The notes under the pieces: generated by a model
What the model saw: the letters and a program-made list of their open reading frames with translations, nothing else
What the model was told of the DNA's origin: nothing
The model's database searches: none
Program-made: the position numbers and the translations under genes
Shown: positions 11,461 through 19,881 of the stretch, piece after piece
How the letters are laid out: each line of letters begins with the position of its first letter
How positions within the stretch are numbered: the stretch's first letter is position 1
Assembly: GCF_900141705.1 (NCBI RefSeq)
Contig: NZ_FQYM01000011.1
Span: 28,096 to 92,095, forward strand
Length of the DNA stretch: 64,000 bases
Origin: Fibrobacter sp. UWP2
GTDB taxonomy: Bacteria; Fibrobacterota; Fibrobacteria; Fibrobacterales; Fibrobacteraceae
Direction: 5' to 3'

Positions 11461-12393
11461 TCACTTCCTCCGCATCCAGATGCTCAGGAATGCCACCACC
11501 GACAAGATACACACCGCGATGATGCCCCAGAAGGCCATGCCCGAGCCGGTGAGCGCGTCGCCGTTCATGCCAAAGGGAAGCTTCACGTTCATGCCGAACA
11601 AACTCGCGAAGAACGTCGGGAGCGATATGGAAATCGTCACGATGGTGAGGTTCTTCATGAGCTGGTTCACGTTGTTGTTGATGACGCTTGCGCGGGCGTC
11701 CATCATGGATGTCAAAATGTTGGCGTAAATGTTGGCCTGTTGCAGGCTCTGCCCGTTCTCAATTTGGAGGTCTTCTAGCAGTTCGCGTTCGGCCTCCGTC
11801 CAATTGAGGCTGCGGCCCATCTGCAGTTTTTTGAGCAGCGTGTCGTTGCTGTTGAGGGCACTCACGTAGTAAATCAAGCCCTTGTTCAAGCTGAACATGC
11901 TCAAAAGGTACTTGTTCTCCATGGAGGTGTTCAACCGCTGTTCCAAGTCGTCGTTGATGCGGTTGATGATTTTCAAGTGCTCGTTGAAGTGGTTGATAGC
12001 GAAGCTCAAGACCTTAAGCACGAAGGTGTTCAGGCTGTCGATTTTAGAAAAACGCTTTTCGTCTTGGACGGGGATGTCGCTGTCGGTAAGGAGCAGGACC
12101 CAGTCCTTGAAAATGAAGATGCCGAAGGATTCGACGCGGAACTGGAAATTGTCTTCGGCGGAATAGTTCTTGGGCTTTTTGAACACGATGGTTGTGAAGT
12201 CGTCGTCGTATTCAATACGGGAAAGTTCGTCGGAGTCGAATGCGGAAGCAATGGTGTGTTCTGTGATTTCGTATTCCTTGACCAGGACGCTGCGCTGTTC
12301 CTGACTGAGGGAACCCATCATGACGATGTCCGCAGCTTCTTCGTTCGGAGCCACTGCGAGACGACCGGATTCGATTTTGTAATACTTGAGCAT
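11461..12393 (-). CDS. corA: CorA-family Mg2+/divalent cation channel
   Basis: CorA channels are pentamers that import Mg2+, Co2+ or Ni2+. This protein has a long soluble N-terminal domain, an extended stalk helix (about 120-250) and two C-terminal membrane segments. The signature 'FGMN' ends the first ('FFASLFGMNVKLPFGMNG') and the protein ends in 'WMRRK'. I place the start at ATG 12393 because AGGGGG lies 6 bases before it; an upstream in-frame ATG at 12423 lacks this. The periplasmic loop is longer than the minimal form and contains a second 'GMNG'. Confidence 0.92.
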   Translation of the reverse strand: MLKYYKIESGRLAVAPNEEAADIVMMGSLSQEQRSVLVKEYEITEHTIASAFDSDELSRIEYDDDFTTIVFKKPKNYSAEDNFQFRVESFGIFIFKDWVLLLTDSDIPVQDEKRFSKIDSLNTFVLKVLSFAINHFNEHLKIINRINDDLEQRLNTSMENKYLLSMFSLNKGLIYYVSALNSNDTLLKKLQMGRSLNWTEAERELLEDLQIENGQSLQQANIYANILTSMMDARASVINNNVNQLMKNLTIVTISISLPTFFASLFGMNVKLPFGMNGDALTGSGMAFWGIIAVCILSVVAFLSIWMRRK

Positions 12394-12453
12394 GCGAGCC
12401 CCCTTTGATCGAACTGGGGACAAAGATAGAAATAAATTCTGTCAGAAATAAAA

Positions 12454-12479
12454 AAGAGCCTAGAAAAATCTAGGCTCTT
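12454..12479 (-). terminator. rho-independent terminator after secDF
   Basis: A perfect 10-bp stem (AAGAGCCTAG / CTAGGCTCTT) with a 6-base AT loop lies 25 bases past the secDF stop, with A-rich DNA on the left that reads as a T run on the minus strand. Confidence 0.9.
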
Positions 12480-12504
12480 GTAAAATTCTTAGCGTTAAGT
12501 AGGA

Positions 12505-15186
12505 TTACACACCCTTCTTGAACTTCTTGCTCCACCAGAGGACGATCGGAGAACAGACACACACAGAGGAGTAAGTACCGATAAGGATGCCGAAGCACTG
12601 CACCAAGCCGAAGTCACGGATGGAGGAACCGCCCATGACAGAGAGGATGATACAGACGAAGAGGGTCGTCGCCGAAGTGATGATCGTACGGCTGAAGCAC
12701 TGGTTCAAGGCGGTGTTGATGGTCTGGCCAAAGTTCGCCGAACCGAACAGGTTGGTGTTTTCACGAATGCGGTCAAAGTTCACGATGGTGTCGTTCACAG
12801 AGTAACCGATCATTGTAAGGAGCGAAGCAATCAAGGCGCCGTCGAACGAAAGACCGAAGGCGGAAATGAAGCCGAGCGTGATGATGGTATCGTGAATAAG
12901 CCCGAGCACGGCGGACACGCCGAAGCCAAGACCGAGCTTGCCGAATCGGAACCACACGTAGAGAGCGATGCCGATCCAGGCGAGAATCACAGACAAAATA
13001 GCGTTGAAGCGGAGTTCCTTACCGATGGTCGGACCCACGCTGTCCTTGGCGACGATTTCGACCTTCTGGTTTGCCTTTTCGAAGGCCTGTGCCATGGAGG
13101 CTTCAAACTGGGCCACGTTGTCGGAGGATTTGACACTGATCTGGTAGGAGTTGGCCGAAGTACCGCCGAGTGTGCGGACTTTGGCGCCACTGATGCCGGC
13201 AGCCGAGAGTGCCTTGGAGAGGTCAAGCTCGTGCTTTTCGCTATCCTGGTACTGCACGGTGTAGACCTGGCCACCCGTGAAGTCGATGCTGAAGTCGAAT
13301 CCCTTGACGGCGATGCAGGCGATGCTTGCCACAATGAGAATGCAGGAAAAGAAACCGAACTTGCGGCTGTTCTCAACAATCGTGAGCTTGGCTTCGTTGA
13401 TGGCTTTGAAACCGTTACCGAGGCTGAGCGTGGTGCGGTCGGCCTTGAACAGACGCCAGTCGATGATGGCGCGGGTGACGGTGATGGCGCAGAAGAGAGA
13501 AGTGAGGATACCGATGGTAAGAGTAAGACCGAAACCCTTCACGGAGCCGGTACCAATCTTGTAAAGGATAAGGCCGGTAAGAACGGTCGTCAAGTTGGAG
13601 TCCAAGATGGCGCTGAAGGCGCGTTCGTAACCCTTGGCGACTGCCGCGCGGGCGGTAAGGCCGTTCTTGAGTTCTTCGCGGATACGTTCGTAAATAATCA
13701 CGTTGGCGTCAGTTGACATACCGATAACGAGGATGAAGCCCGCAATACCGGGGAGGGTGAGGGTCGCGTTGAACACGCTCATGACGGCAGCCGTCACGAG
13801 GGCGTTGATGACGACGCCCACACCGGCAATGAAGCCACCGAGACGGTAGTAGCCGATGAGGAAGAGGATGCTGATGAAGAGGCCCACGGCACCGGAGCCG
13901 AAGCCCTGCACAATGTTTTCTTCACCGAGGGTGGCACCCACGCTGCGGCTTTCGATGATGTTCATCGGGGCTTTGAGGGCGCCGGCACGGAGCACGACGG
14001 CGAGGCGGTTGGCCTCGGCCATGTCGTCCAGGCCGGTGATCTGGGCTTCGCCGTTCGGGATGCGGTCACGGATGACCGGGGCACTAATCACTTGGTTGTC
14101 GAGCACGATAGCCATCTGCTTGCCGATGTTGGCTGCAGTCACGGCAGAGAACTTTTTGGGACCGATGCCACCGAACTTGAGGCTCACGGCCACTTCGCCG
14201 GCGTTGGTACCATCGCTAACGCGGTACGGACGGGCGTCGGTGATGTCGTCACCGCCCATTTCGGCGCGGCGGCGGAGGAGGTAGAGGCGCTTGGCCTTGA
14301 TTTGGGAGTCGCGCTGCATCTTTTCGAGGCCGCTGCCAAAGGCGAAGGCGACGTCGCGCGGGATGAGCTTTTGCACTTCTTCGAGGGCGAGGAGCTTCTT
14401 GACCTTTTCAACATTGTCTTCGGAGATGAAGCCGCCGTTGCCAAAGGAGAGGTAGTAGGCGCTGAGGGCCATTCCAACCTCGGCTGCCGGTGCGGCTTCC
14501 TCGGGCTTGGTTTCGGTCGAAGGATCCTTGGCGCTGTCGGCGGCCTGGGCCACTTCGGTTGCAGGAGCCTTGCCACCGAGAAGTTCTTCGTCGGAGAGCT
14601 GCTTCGTGGTGTCCTTGGCGGAAGCGACGGCGCTATCCTTGGTGGCGGCGCTGTCCTTGACCGTGGAGTCGGCGGCTGCCGTGGAATCGGCGGTGACGTC
14701 GGTGGTCTGGCGGGTCAAGTACTGGTCAATGAGTGTCACGACCTGGGTGAACTTGTCGGATTCCGCAAGGATCTTGAATTCAAGCTTGGCAGTGGAACCC
14801 ACGAGGGCCTTGGCGGTAGAGTCGTCTACGCCGGCCAGTTCAACCACAATGCGGTCGTCACCGGACGGGGAGATTTGCGGTTCAGAAAGGCCGTACTGGT
14901 CAACACGGTTACGGACGATTTCCAGGGACTGTTCTTGGATGTCCTTGATGTCGTCCTTGGGACCGAGGCCGGACTTGTCGATTTCGAGGGTGATGCTCGT
15001 ACCACCGGCAAGGTCCAAGCCGAAGTTGATGGACTTGTTGGCCACCTTCGGATTTTCCTTGAGGAAGGCTTGCTTTTCTTCACCCTTTTTGGTGTGAACC
15101 TGGATAGAGGGCCATACAGTGTAGGCCGAGAGAGCAATGACGAGGAGAATGATGAATTCTCGCATGCCGAATTTGTTTTTGTTCAT
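12505..15186 (-). CDS. secDF: SecD-SecF fusion, protein translocation motor subunit
   Basis: One 893-residue protein joins SecD and SecF, the proton-driven part of the Sec translocon that pulls exported proteins outward. The SecD half has one N-terminal membrane helix, 'FGLDLAGGTSITLEID' near residue 55, a large periplasmic domain, and five membrane segments. The SecF half begins near residue 600 with 'FDFSIDFTGGQVYTVQ' and has 'SVNDTIVNFDRIREN' near the end. Between about 163 and 236 there is an unusual low-complexity insert rich in Ala, Asp, Ser and Thr. The start at 15186 has AAGGGA upstream; an earlier ATG at 15207 adds seven weak residues. A terminator follows. Confidence 0.95.
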   Translation of the reverse strand: MNKNKFGMREFIILLVIALSAYTVWPSIQVHTKKGEEKQAFLKENPKVANKSINFGLDLAGGTSITLEIDKSGLGPKDDIKDIQEQSLEIVRNRVDQYGLSEPQISPSGDDRIVVELAGVDDSTAKALVGSTAKLEFKILAESDKFTQVVTLIDQYLTRQTTDVTADSTAAADSTVKDSAATKDSAVASAKDTTKQLSDEELLGGKAPATEVAQAADSAKDPSTETKPEEAAPAAEVGMALSAYYLSFGNGGFISEDNVEKVKKLLALEEVQKLIPRDVAFAFGSGLEKMQRDSQIKAKRLYLLRRRAEMGGDDITDARPYRVSDGTNAGEVAVSLKFGGIGPKKFSAVTAANIGKQMAIVLDNQVISAPVIRDRIPNGEAQITGLDDMAEANRLAVVLRAGALKAPMNIIESRSVGATLGEENIVQGFGSGAVGLFISILFLIGYYRLGGFIAGVGVVINALVTAAVMSVFNATLTLPGIAGFILVIGMSTDANVIIYERIREELKNGLTARAAVAKGYERAFSAILDSNLTTVLTGLILYKIGTGSVKGFGLTLTIGILTSLFCAITVTRAIIDWRLFKADRTTLSLGNGFKAINEAKLTIVENSRKFGFFSCILIVASIACIAVKGFDFSIDFTGGQVYTVQYQDSEKHELDLSKALSAAGISGAKVRTLGGTSANSYQISVKSSDNVAQFEASMAQAFEKANQKVEIVAKDSVGPTIGKELRFNAILSVILAWIGIALYVWFRFGKLGLGFGVSAVLGLIHDTIITLGFISAFGLSFDGALIASLLTMIGYSVNDTIVNFDRIRENTNLFGSANFGQTINTALNQCFSRTIITSATTLFVCIILSVMGGSSIRDFGLVQCFGILIGTYSSVCVCSPIVLWWSKKFKKGV

Positions 15187-15268
15187 TTGTAATCCCTTAA
15201 AAGGCATTAAACGCTAAGTAAAGCGCATTTTTGTAAAATACACTTGCGCGCGCAAATCTAGAAAAATT

Positions 15269-16582
15269 CTAGCCCTTTGTAATGGTGTAACCTGTTTGCT
15301 GGTCGGCATTTCCGTCAAAAATGGAAAGCTTGAGCGAACTGCCCTTGAATGAGCGGATTATGGACAATTGACGACCCTCGAGGCTGATTTGGAGGGAGCC
15401 CCTCCTGAGGGCGGGTTCCTTGTTCCGGAGCCCTACAAGAGCCCTTAAATGGGCAAAAATGGGGTGTTTCTTGGCTTCGGGGAGGGCGTCCCACGGGAAG
15501 GTGCGGCGGTTGTCGGGGTCTTTGCCCCCTTTCATGAAGATTTCGTCCCCGTAATAGAGGCTGACTGCCCCCGGGAGGAAGAAGAGGAGGGCGAGGGCTA
15601 GCTTGACCCGGCTCACGCTGCTCTTGGGAAGGCTTGCAAGGCGGGTGACGTCATGGCTCCCCAGCAGGTTCATGGGCACGCCGAATTGATCCGCCGGGAA
15701 CGCCTTTTGGAGCCGCTCCGCAAACTCTCCGATGGAGATGGGGTGCTCGTCAAAGAGGTAGGCGGTCACGGCCTTGCGGAACGGGTAGTTCATGACCCCG
15801 TCGAACTGGTCTCCCTGCAGCCAGCGGCCGGGCTCGTCCCAGATTTCGCCCACGATGTAGGCGTCCTTGTTGATTTTTTTGACGCGGCGGCGGAACTCTT
15901 GCCAAAAGCTGTCGTCGTTGATTTCGTTGGGGACGTCGAGTCGCCAACCGTCGATACCGCGGCGCATCCAGTACTCTGCCACGCTAAAGAGGAACGCCCT
16001 CACGTCGGGGTTACTTGTGTTGAACTTGGGGAGGGCGGGGAACCCCCACCAGCATTCGTAATTGGGTTTGCCCGAGTAGGCGTGGATGGGCCAGCTGTGA
16101 ACGTGAAACCAGTCCACGTAGGGAGAATTCTCGCCCAGTTCCATGAGGCTGTTGAACTGGAAGAACCCGCGGGAGCAGTGGTTGAACACGCCGTCCAATA
16201 TAATGCGGAGCCCCAGTTCGTGGGCCTTTTGGACCAGTTTGTCAAAATCCTCGAGCGTCCCCAACACGGGGTCGATTTCGAAGTAATCCACCGTGTGGTA
16301 GCGGTGGTTCGAATTGCTCTTGAAAATCGGGCATAGGTAAAGGGCATTTGCCCCGAGGTTCTTGATATATTTTAATTTATCTGTAATGCCCGCGAGATTC
16401 CCGCCGAACATGTTCTCGCGGGTGGGCTTGGTTTCCCACGGCACGAACTTGCCCACGGCATGGTAACGCTCCGAACGGCAGAACCGGTCGGGGAATATCT
16501 GGTAGAAGATGGCGTCTTTAACCCAGTCGGGGGCGTTCATATGTGATGTGTAGTGTGAGGTGAAAAAATGTTCATTACTCAT
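15269..16582 (-). CDS. GH13 alpha-glucan hydrolase (cyclomaltodextrinase/neopullulanase-like)
   Basis: This is a GH13 (beta/alpha)8 enzyme of about 437 residues. Conserved regions are 'IILDGVFNHC' (region I), 'GWRLDVPNE' with the nucleophile Asp (II), 'IVGEIWDE' with the acid Glu (III) and 'LLGSHDVTR' with the third Asp (IV). The 'IFYQIFPDRF' start and the absence of a signal peptide suggest a cytoplasmic maltodextrinase acting on imported glucans. It lacks the N-terminal domain usual in neopullulanases. The first 14 residues come from low-complexity intergenic-type DNA, so ATG 16540 may be the real start. ATG 16582 has AGGA upstream, so I keep the longer form. It is in an operon with malQ. 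Confidence 0.88.
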   Translation of the reverse strand: MSNEHFFTSHYTSHMNAPDWVKDAIFYQIFPDRFCRSERYHAVGKFVPWETKPTRENMFGGNLAGITDKLKYIKNLGANALYLCPIFKSNSNHRYHTVDYFEIDPVLGTLEDFDKLVQKAHELGLRIILDGVFNHCSRGFFQFNSLMELGENSPYVDWFHVHSWPIHAYSGKPNYECWWGFPALPKFNTSNPDVRAFLFSVAEYWMRRGIDGWRLDVPNEINDDSFWQEFRRRVKKINKDAYIVGEIWDEPGRWLQGDQFDGVMNYPFRKAVTAYLFDEHPISIGEFAERLQKAFPADQFGVPMNLLGSHDVTRLASLPKSSVSRVKLALALLFFLPGAVSLYYGDEIFMKGGKDPDNRRTFPWDALPEAKKHPIFAHLRALVGLRNKEPALRRGSLQISLEGRQLSIIRSFKGSSLKLSIFDGNADQQTGYTITKG

Positions 16583-16607
16583 TTCACATCCTACATTTCA
16601 CATTGAA

Positions 16608-18581
16608 CTAAATCTTCCACATAGGGCGGCGTTTGCGCACGTCGACCAGCTTGCGAATCTCAGAGGCGAGGCTCGCGTTGTCAAGGAGTTCCTCGACGGA
16701 GCAGGGCATGCGGTAACTCCAGTTGGCGCCCCCGACGGTGCCCGGGATGTTCACGCGTTCCTTGTCGGCGGGGACTTCGGACAAAGTCGACGACAGCGCG
16801 AAGTAGTCTTGGACGGGCAAGATGCAGAAAAGGCTGTTGCTGCTAAAGACATGCGCCAAAATATTGCGTACGGTAGGCGGGGTGAGCTCCTCGGGGGCTT
16901 GGCCCGACAGGTGCGCGTGACTCCAGTACAAGTTCTTGTCAAAGTCCGGTTCCTGCCACAGACCGCGGAGGGTCGAAGTGTCATGGCAGCTGGTGGTGCA
17001 AACCGAGAGACGCGGGTATTCGGCCATGTCGTAGTACGGGGAATACGGGGCGTCCCAGTTTCTTGCCCAGCGTTCAATGCGCAGCGAAAGGATGTTGAGA
17101 CTCTTGAGGACCTTGGGCACGCAACGCGGCACGGCGCCGAGGTCTTCGGCACAGACCAGCATGTCGGTCTCCTTGGCGAGTACGGAGAGCAGCTTGGTGG
17201 CATTCTGTTCCCACAGGAGTTCCTGGGATTTCTCGTTCTGGTTGATGAGCTCGCGCAGTTTTTGCTGTTCATTCTCGGGGAGCGTAAAGAGCACCGGCTG
17301 GTTGTACCAATACCAGAACGGGTAGAAGGTGTTCTCGTCCCCGGCGGGGATGAAAACGCGGTTCCAGTAGACCTTGAGCAGTACGTCCTTGACGTTCTGC
17401 GGCTCGTCGAGGGTCGTGATAGACTTTTCGCTGTAGAATTCGGGCTTGAACACAAAACGGCTCTGCTCGTTCGGCAAATTCTCGAAGTAGAGGGAAATCA
17501 GCCTGTCGGTTTCTTCGCCGAGGAATTCGCGGAGCTGGTCTACAGAGTAGTTGGGGCGGCGCAGGTATTCGAGCGTCTCACGGCAAAAACCACCGTTGTT
17601 CAATACACTCCAGGTCAAGGGAATGCACGGGTTAAAACGCCCGAGAATGCCGGTGACTTCGGTTTGCGGGATGCTCCAGATGCGGAAGAATCCGAGCACG
17701 TGGTCAATGCGGTAGGCATGGTAGAACTTGCTCGCCTGGTGCAGGCGTTCTTTCCACCAGCTAAAGCCGTCGCGTTCCAGGTTGTCCCAGCGGTAGGTGG
17801 GGAATCCCCAGTTCTGCCCGCTGTAGCTGAACATGTCGGGAGGGGCGCCGGCGCGGTCTTCCATGGAGAAGTAGTTGCGGTTGGCCCAGGCGTCGGCACT
17901 GTCTTCGTTGATGAGGATGGGGATGTCGCCCTTGATGCGGACGTTCATCTTGGAGACTTCGGCGACGGCCGTCGTGAACTGCATCTCGGCGACGCCCTGG
18001 ATCCAGGCTTGGAACAGGCAGTCCTTGAGGTACTTGTTCCAAAGTTTCTCGATGTCTTTTTCGGTCGGGTTCTGGTAGTGCTTCCAGTCCTTCCAGCTGG
18101 CTTCGTTGTTTTGCTCTTTTAAGGTGCAGTAGACGCAATAGGGCTTTGCCCAGGTGTTCTTGTCAATCCAGGCGGCCAGGGTCTTGTCTTTTTTGAGCTG
18201 GTCGTAGCGGTTGTCAAAGATCTTGCGGAGAATGAAGCGCTTCCAAGTCGAAATCTTGTAATAGTCGATTTTTTCGAGCGCGTCGAATTTTTCTTTGGCG
18301 TTTTCAATTTCGTCTTCGAATTCGCTGGAACCGACCACGGCCTGGATGTTGATGAACACCGGGTTCAGGGCGAAGGCGCTCCTTGCGCTGTAGGGGCTGG
18401 ATTCGGAACCGGTGTCGTTGACTGGCAAAAGCTGGATAATATTGAAGTTGCAGAGCTCGCACCAGCGGGCAAAGGGGATGAGGTCGAGGAATTCGCCGAT
18501 GCCGATGCTCGTTTTGCTGTGCAGACTAAAGAGGGGGACGGCTACGCCGCTTTGGAATGTTGAAATATCACCGTAACGCAT
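16608..18581 (-). CDS. malQ: 4-alpha-glucanotransferase (amylomaltase, GH77)
   Basis: MalQ moves maltosyl units between alpha-1,4-glucans. This 657-residue protein has the GH77 features 'GIGEFLDLIPFARWC', 'LLPVNDTGSESSPYSARSAF' type substrate loop, 'YRIDHVLGFFRIW' with the nucleophile Asp, 'CAEDLGAVP' with the acid Glu, and 'TSCHDTSTLRGLW' with the third Asp. The length is close to the plant and bacterial DPE2/MalQ core without extra starch-binding modules. No signal peptide is present, so it acts in the cytoplasm. The GH13 gene follows 25 bases after its stop, so the pair probably handles glycogen or maltodextrin turnover. Confidence 0.93.
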   Translation of the reverse strand: MRYGDISTFQSGVAVPLFSLHSKTSIGIGEFLDLIPFARWCELCNFNIIQLLPVNDTGSESSPYSARSAFALNPVFINIQAVVGSSEFEDEIENAKEKFDALEKIDYYKISTWKRFILRKIFDNRYDQLKKDKTLAAWIDKNTWAKPYCVYCTLKEQNNEASWKDWKHYQNPTEKDIEKLWNKYLKDCLFQAWIQGVAEMQFTTAVAEVSKMNVRIKGDIPILINEDSADAWANRNYFSMEDRAGAPPDMFSYSGQNWGFPTYRWDNLERDGFSWWKERLHQASKFYHAYRIDHVLGFFRIWSIPQTEVTGILGRFNPCIPLTWSVLNNGGFCRETLEYLRRPNYSVDQLREFLGEETDRLISLYFENLPNEQSRFVFKPEFYSEKSITTLDEPQNVKDVLLKVYWNRVFIPAGDENTFYPFWYWYNQPVLFTLPENEQQKLRELINQNEKSQELLWEQNATKLLSVLAKETDMLVCAEDLGAVPRCVPKVLKSLNILSLRIERWARNWDAPYSPYYDMAEYPRLSVCTTSCHDTSTLRGLWQEPDFDKNLYWSHAHLSGQAPEELTPPTVRNILAHVFSSNSLFCILPVQDYFALSSTLSEVPADKERVNIPGTVGGANWSYRMPCSVEELLDNASLASEIRKLVDVRKRRPMWKI

Positions 18582-18686
18582 GGCTTAAATATAATAAATG
18601 AACAATTAATAATGAATGATGGGTAATTTCGCACTACACATGAATCTCTCACACCTCACACCCTAAAATAATATATATTGCTTTTT

Positions 18687-18836
18687 ATGAGTTGGGAATG
18701 CCGTTTTTTACAAGAGACGTATTGCAATAAACGTAAACAGGAGTGCAACCCCGGCGCCAAGGGCTGCGTCTTGGAGGGGCGTTTTTCATTCCCTCTGAAG
18801 GAAGACTATCCCCCCGCCAAAAAGAAGGCAAAATAA
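18687..18836 (+). CDS. small four-cysteine protein, conserved-looking
   Basis: A 49-residue reading frame starts with ATG at 18687. It contains four cysteines ('WECRFLQ', 'YCNKRKQEC', 'GAKGCVLEGRF') and a basic Lys-rich C-terminus. The spacing, with hydrophobic and Gly residues around the cysteines, suggests a zinc-binding or disulfide-stabilised mini-protein rather than random sequence. A TATATT -10-like box lies 11 bases upstream of the ATG, and a terminator hairpin starts right at its stop, both supporting a real transcription unit. I do not recognise a named family and assign no function. Confidence 0.65.
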   Translation: MSWECRFLQETYCNKRKQECNPGAKGCVLEGRFSFPLKEDYPPAKKKAK

Positions 18837-18863
18837 AAAAAGGAGGCGTGAGCCTCCCTTTTT
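18836..18863. terminator. bidirectional terminator
   Basis: The stem GGAGGC / GCCTCC has a 4-base loop, flanked by A runs on the left and T runs on the right. It sits between the plus-strand micro-protein gene and the convergent AlkD-like gene and can serve both. Confidence 0.8.
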
Positions 18864-18887
18864 GTTATAATAGTACCGCTGTCGCCG

Positions 18888-19550
18888 TTAAATGAGACGC
18901 AGGATTTCTTGCGTGGTCTGCTCGGCGAAGGTGTTGTCTTGCACAAAGCGGCGGACTTCCGTCGGGTTGATGCGGGCGTACTCGGAGAGCGCGCGGCCGA
19001 TGCCGTTACGGATGTAGTAGTCGTCGTCCTTGGCGCAGGTCAGGCAGAACTGGCGGAGCAGCGGCCAGTCAGTGCGGTCCTTGTATTGAATCTGGAAAAT
19101 GATGGCGCTGCGGCGCACCCAGATGTTGGGGTCGCGGATCCAAGCGGCAATCTTGCTGCGCAGGGCGGGGAGTCTCCAGGCGAGGTCGCCCAGGATGCAG
19201 GCGGCGAGCGTGTCGACGGTATCGCGCCAGGCGCGGGTCTTGATGAGCTTTTTTAAGAAATTGAGGTGCTGCCCACCGAGCATATCTTTGTGGCGGAACA
19301 GGTAATCGCAGGCGGCGTACTGTATTTCGCGGTAAGGTTGCGACCACATGTCCTCTACGCGGGCGACTAACTCGGCATCGTCCTTGGGCGGGTACTTGTC
19401 AAAGATGGGGTAGGTAACTTCGCGACGCGGCACGAGCCTTATTCCCAGGAAGTCAAACTGCTCACGAGCCTTCTTGGACATCTCGTGTGATTCTTCTTCA
19501 TTGGAAATTGCGCGGAGTGCGAGCAGAATTTCTTGAGTAAACCTTAACAT
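18888..19550 (-). CDS. AlkD-like DNA alkylation repair HEAT-repeat protein
   Basis: This roughly 220-residue all-helical protein has the layout of AlkD (PF08713) glycosylases, which remove cationic alkylated bases without flipping them. Matching segments are 'WRDTVDTLA' (usual WWDxVD), 'NIWVRRSAIIFQI', and 'YYIRNGIGRALSEYARINP' (usual IRKAIGWALREY). The catalytic Asp of the WDxVD motif is retained, but the second Trp is replaced by Arg, so activity is not certain. I prefer ATG 19550 over 19577 because the conserved helix begins there. It has its own transcription unit between two convergent terminators. Confidence 0.85.
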   Translation of the reverse strand: MLRFTQEILLALRAISNEEESHEMSKKAREQFDFLGIRLVPRREVTYPIFDKYPPKDDAELVARVEDMWSQPYREIQYAACDYLFRHKDMLGGQHLNFLKKLIKTRAWRDTVDTLAACILGDLAWRLPALRSKIAAWIRDPNIWVRRSAIIFQIQYKDRTDWPLLRQFCLTCAKDDDYYIRNGIGRALSEYARINPTEVRRFVQDNTFAEQTTQEILRLI

Positions 19551-19589
19551 TATGTGAACAAAAATAGTCCAGAACACAAATAATTTCTA

Positions 19590-19690
19590 GGTCTTGACAA
19601 GCACTTTTTTAAAAAAAATTTCTAGTGGGGGCGATTTTTTTGCAAAAAAAGTGCAAAAAAAGACTTGACAAGCGTTTTTTTTTATAAAAT
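19590..19690 (+). repeat. two imperfect CTTGACAAGC direct repeats with T tracts
   Basis: CTTGACAAGC occurs at 19593-19602 and 19664-19673, each followed by a long T tract. The second is followed by TAAAAT after only 14 bases, which resembles the rpmB promoter nearby (TTGACA, 17 bases, TAAAAT) but with a spacer three bases too short. They may be degenerate promoter copies. No plus-strand gene begins before the terminator at 19705-19732. Confidence 0.4.
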
Positions 19691-19704
19691 CGGCGTGAAA
19701 ATCA

Positions 19705-19732
19705 AAAAGACCTCCCCTTGGGGAGGTCTTTT
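19705..19732 (-). terminator. rho-independent terminator of tRNA-Cys
   Basis: A perfect 13-bp stem (AAAAGACCTCCCC / GGGGAGGTCTTTT) with a 2-base loop lies directly past the 3' end of tRNA-Cys on the minus strand. Confidence 0.92.
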
Positions 19733-19734
19733 AG

Positions 19735-19807
19735 AGGCAACGATCAGACTCGAACTGATGAATAAGGCTTTTGCAGAGCCGCCCCTTACCAACTTGGGTA
19801 CGTCGCC
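19735..19807 (-). tRNA. tRNA-Cys (GCA)
   Basis: The minus strand folds into a standard cloverleaf. The acceptor stem GGCGACG / CGTTGCC has one G-U pair. The anticodon loop CTGCAAA gives anticodon GCA, and the T arm contains GTTCGAG. The discriminator base is U, as expected for tRNA-Cys. CCA is not encoded. Confidence 0.95.
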
Positions 19808-19820
19808 ATTTGTGGAGCAC

Positions 19821-19849
19821 AATATAGGTAATGATGGTCGTTTTGCCAA
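19821..19849 (-). promoter_or_regulatory. promoter of tRNA-Cys
   Basis: On the minus strand TTGGCA (-35) is followed after exactly 17 bases by TATATT (-10), and the tRNA starts 13 bases later. Confidence 0.7.
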
Positions 19850-19881
19850 GGGCAAGGTGGCAAAAAAGCTAAATTTGGGGC

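Noticed and set aside
12393..12423. Longer CorA N-terminus
   Set aside because: The upstream ATG has no ribosome site, while AGGGGG precedes the internal ATG.
16560..18122. 520-codon plus-strand open frame
   Set aside because: It is antisense to malQ, with no signal, motif or ribosome site.
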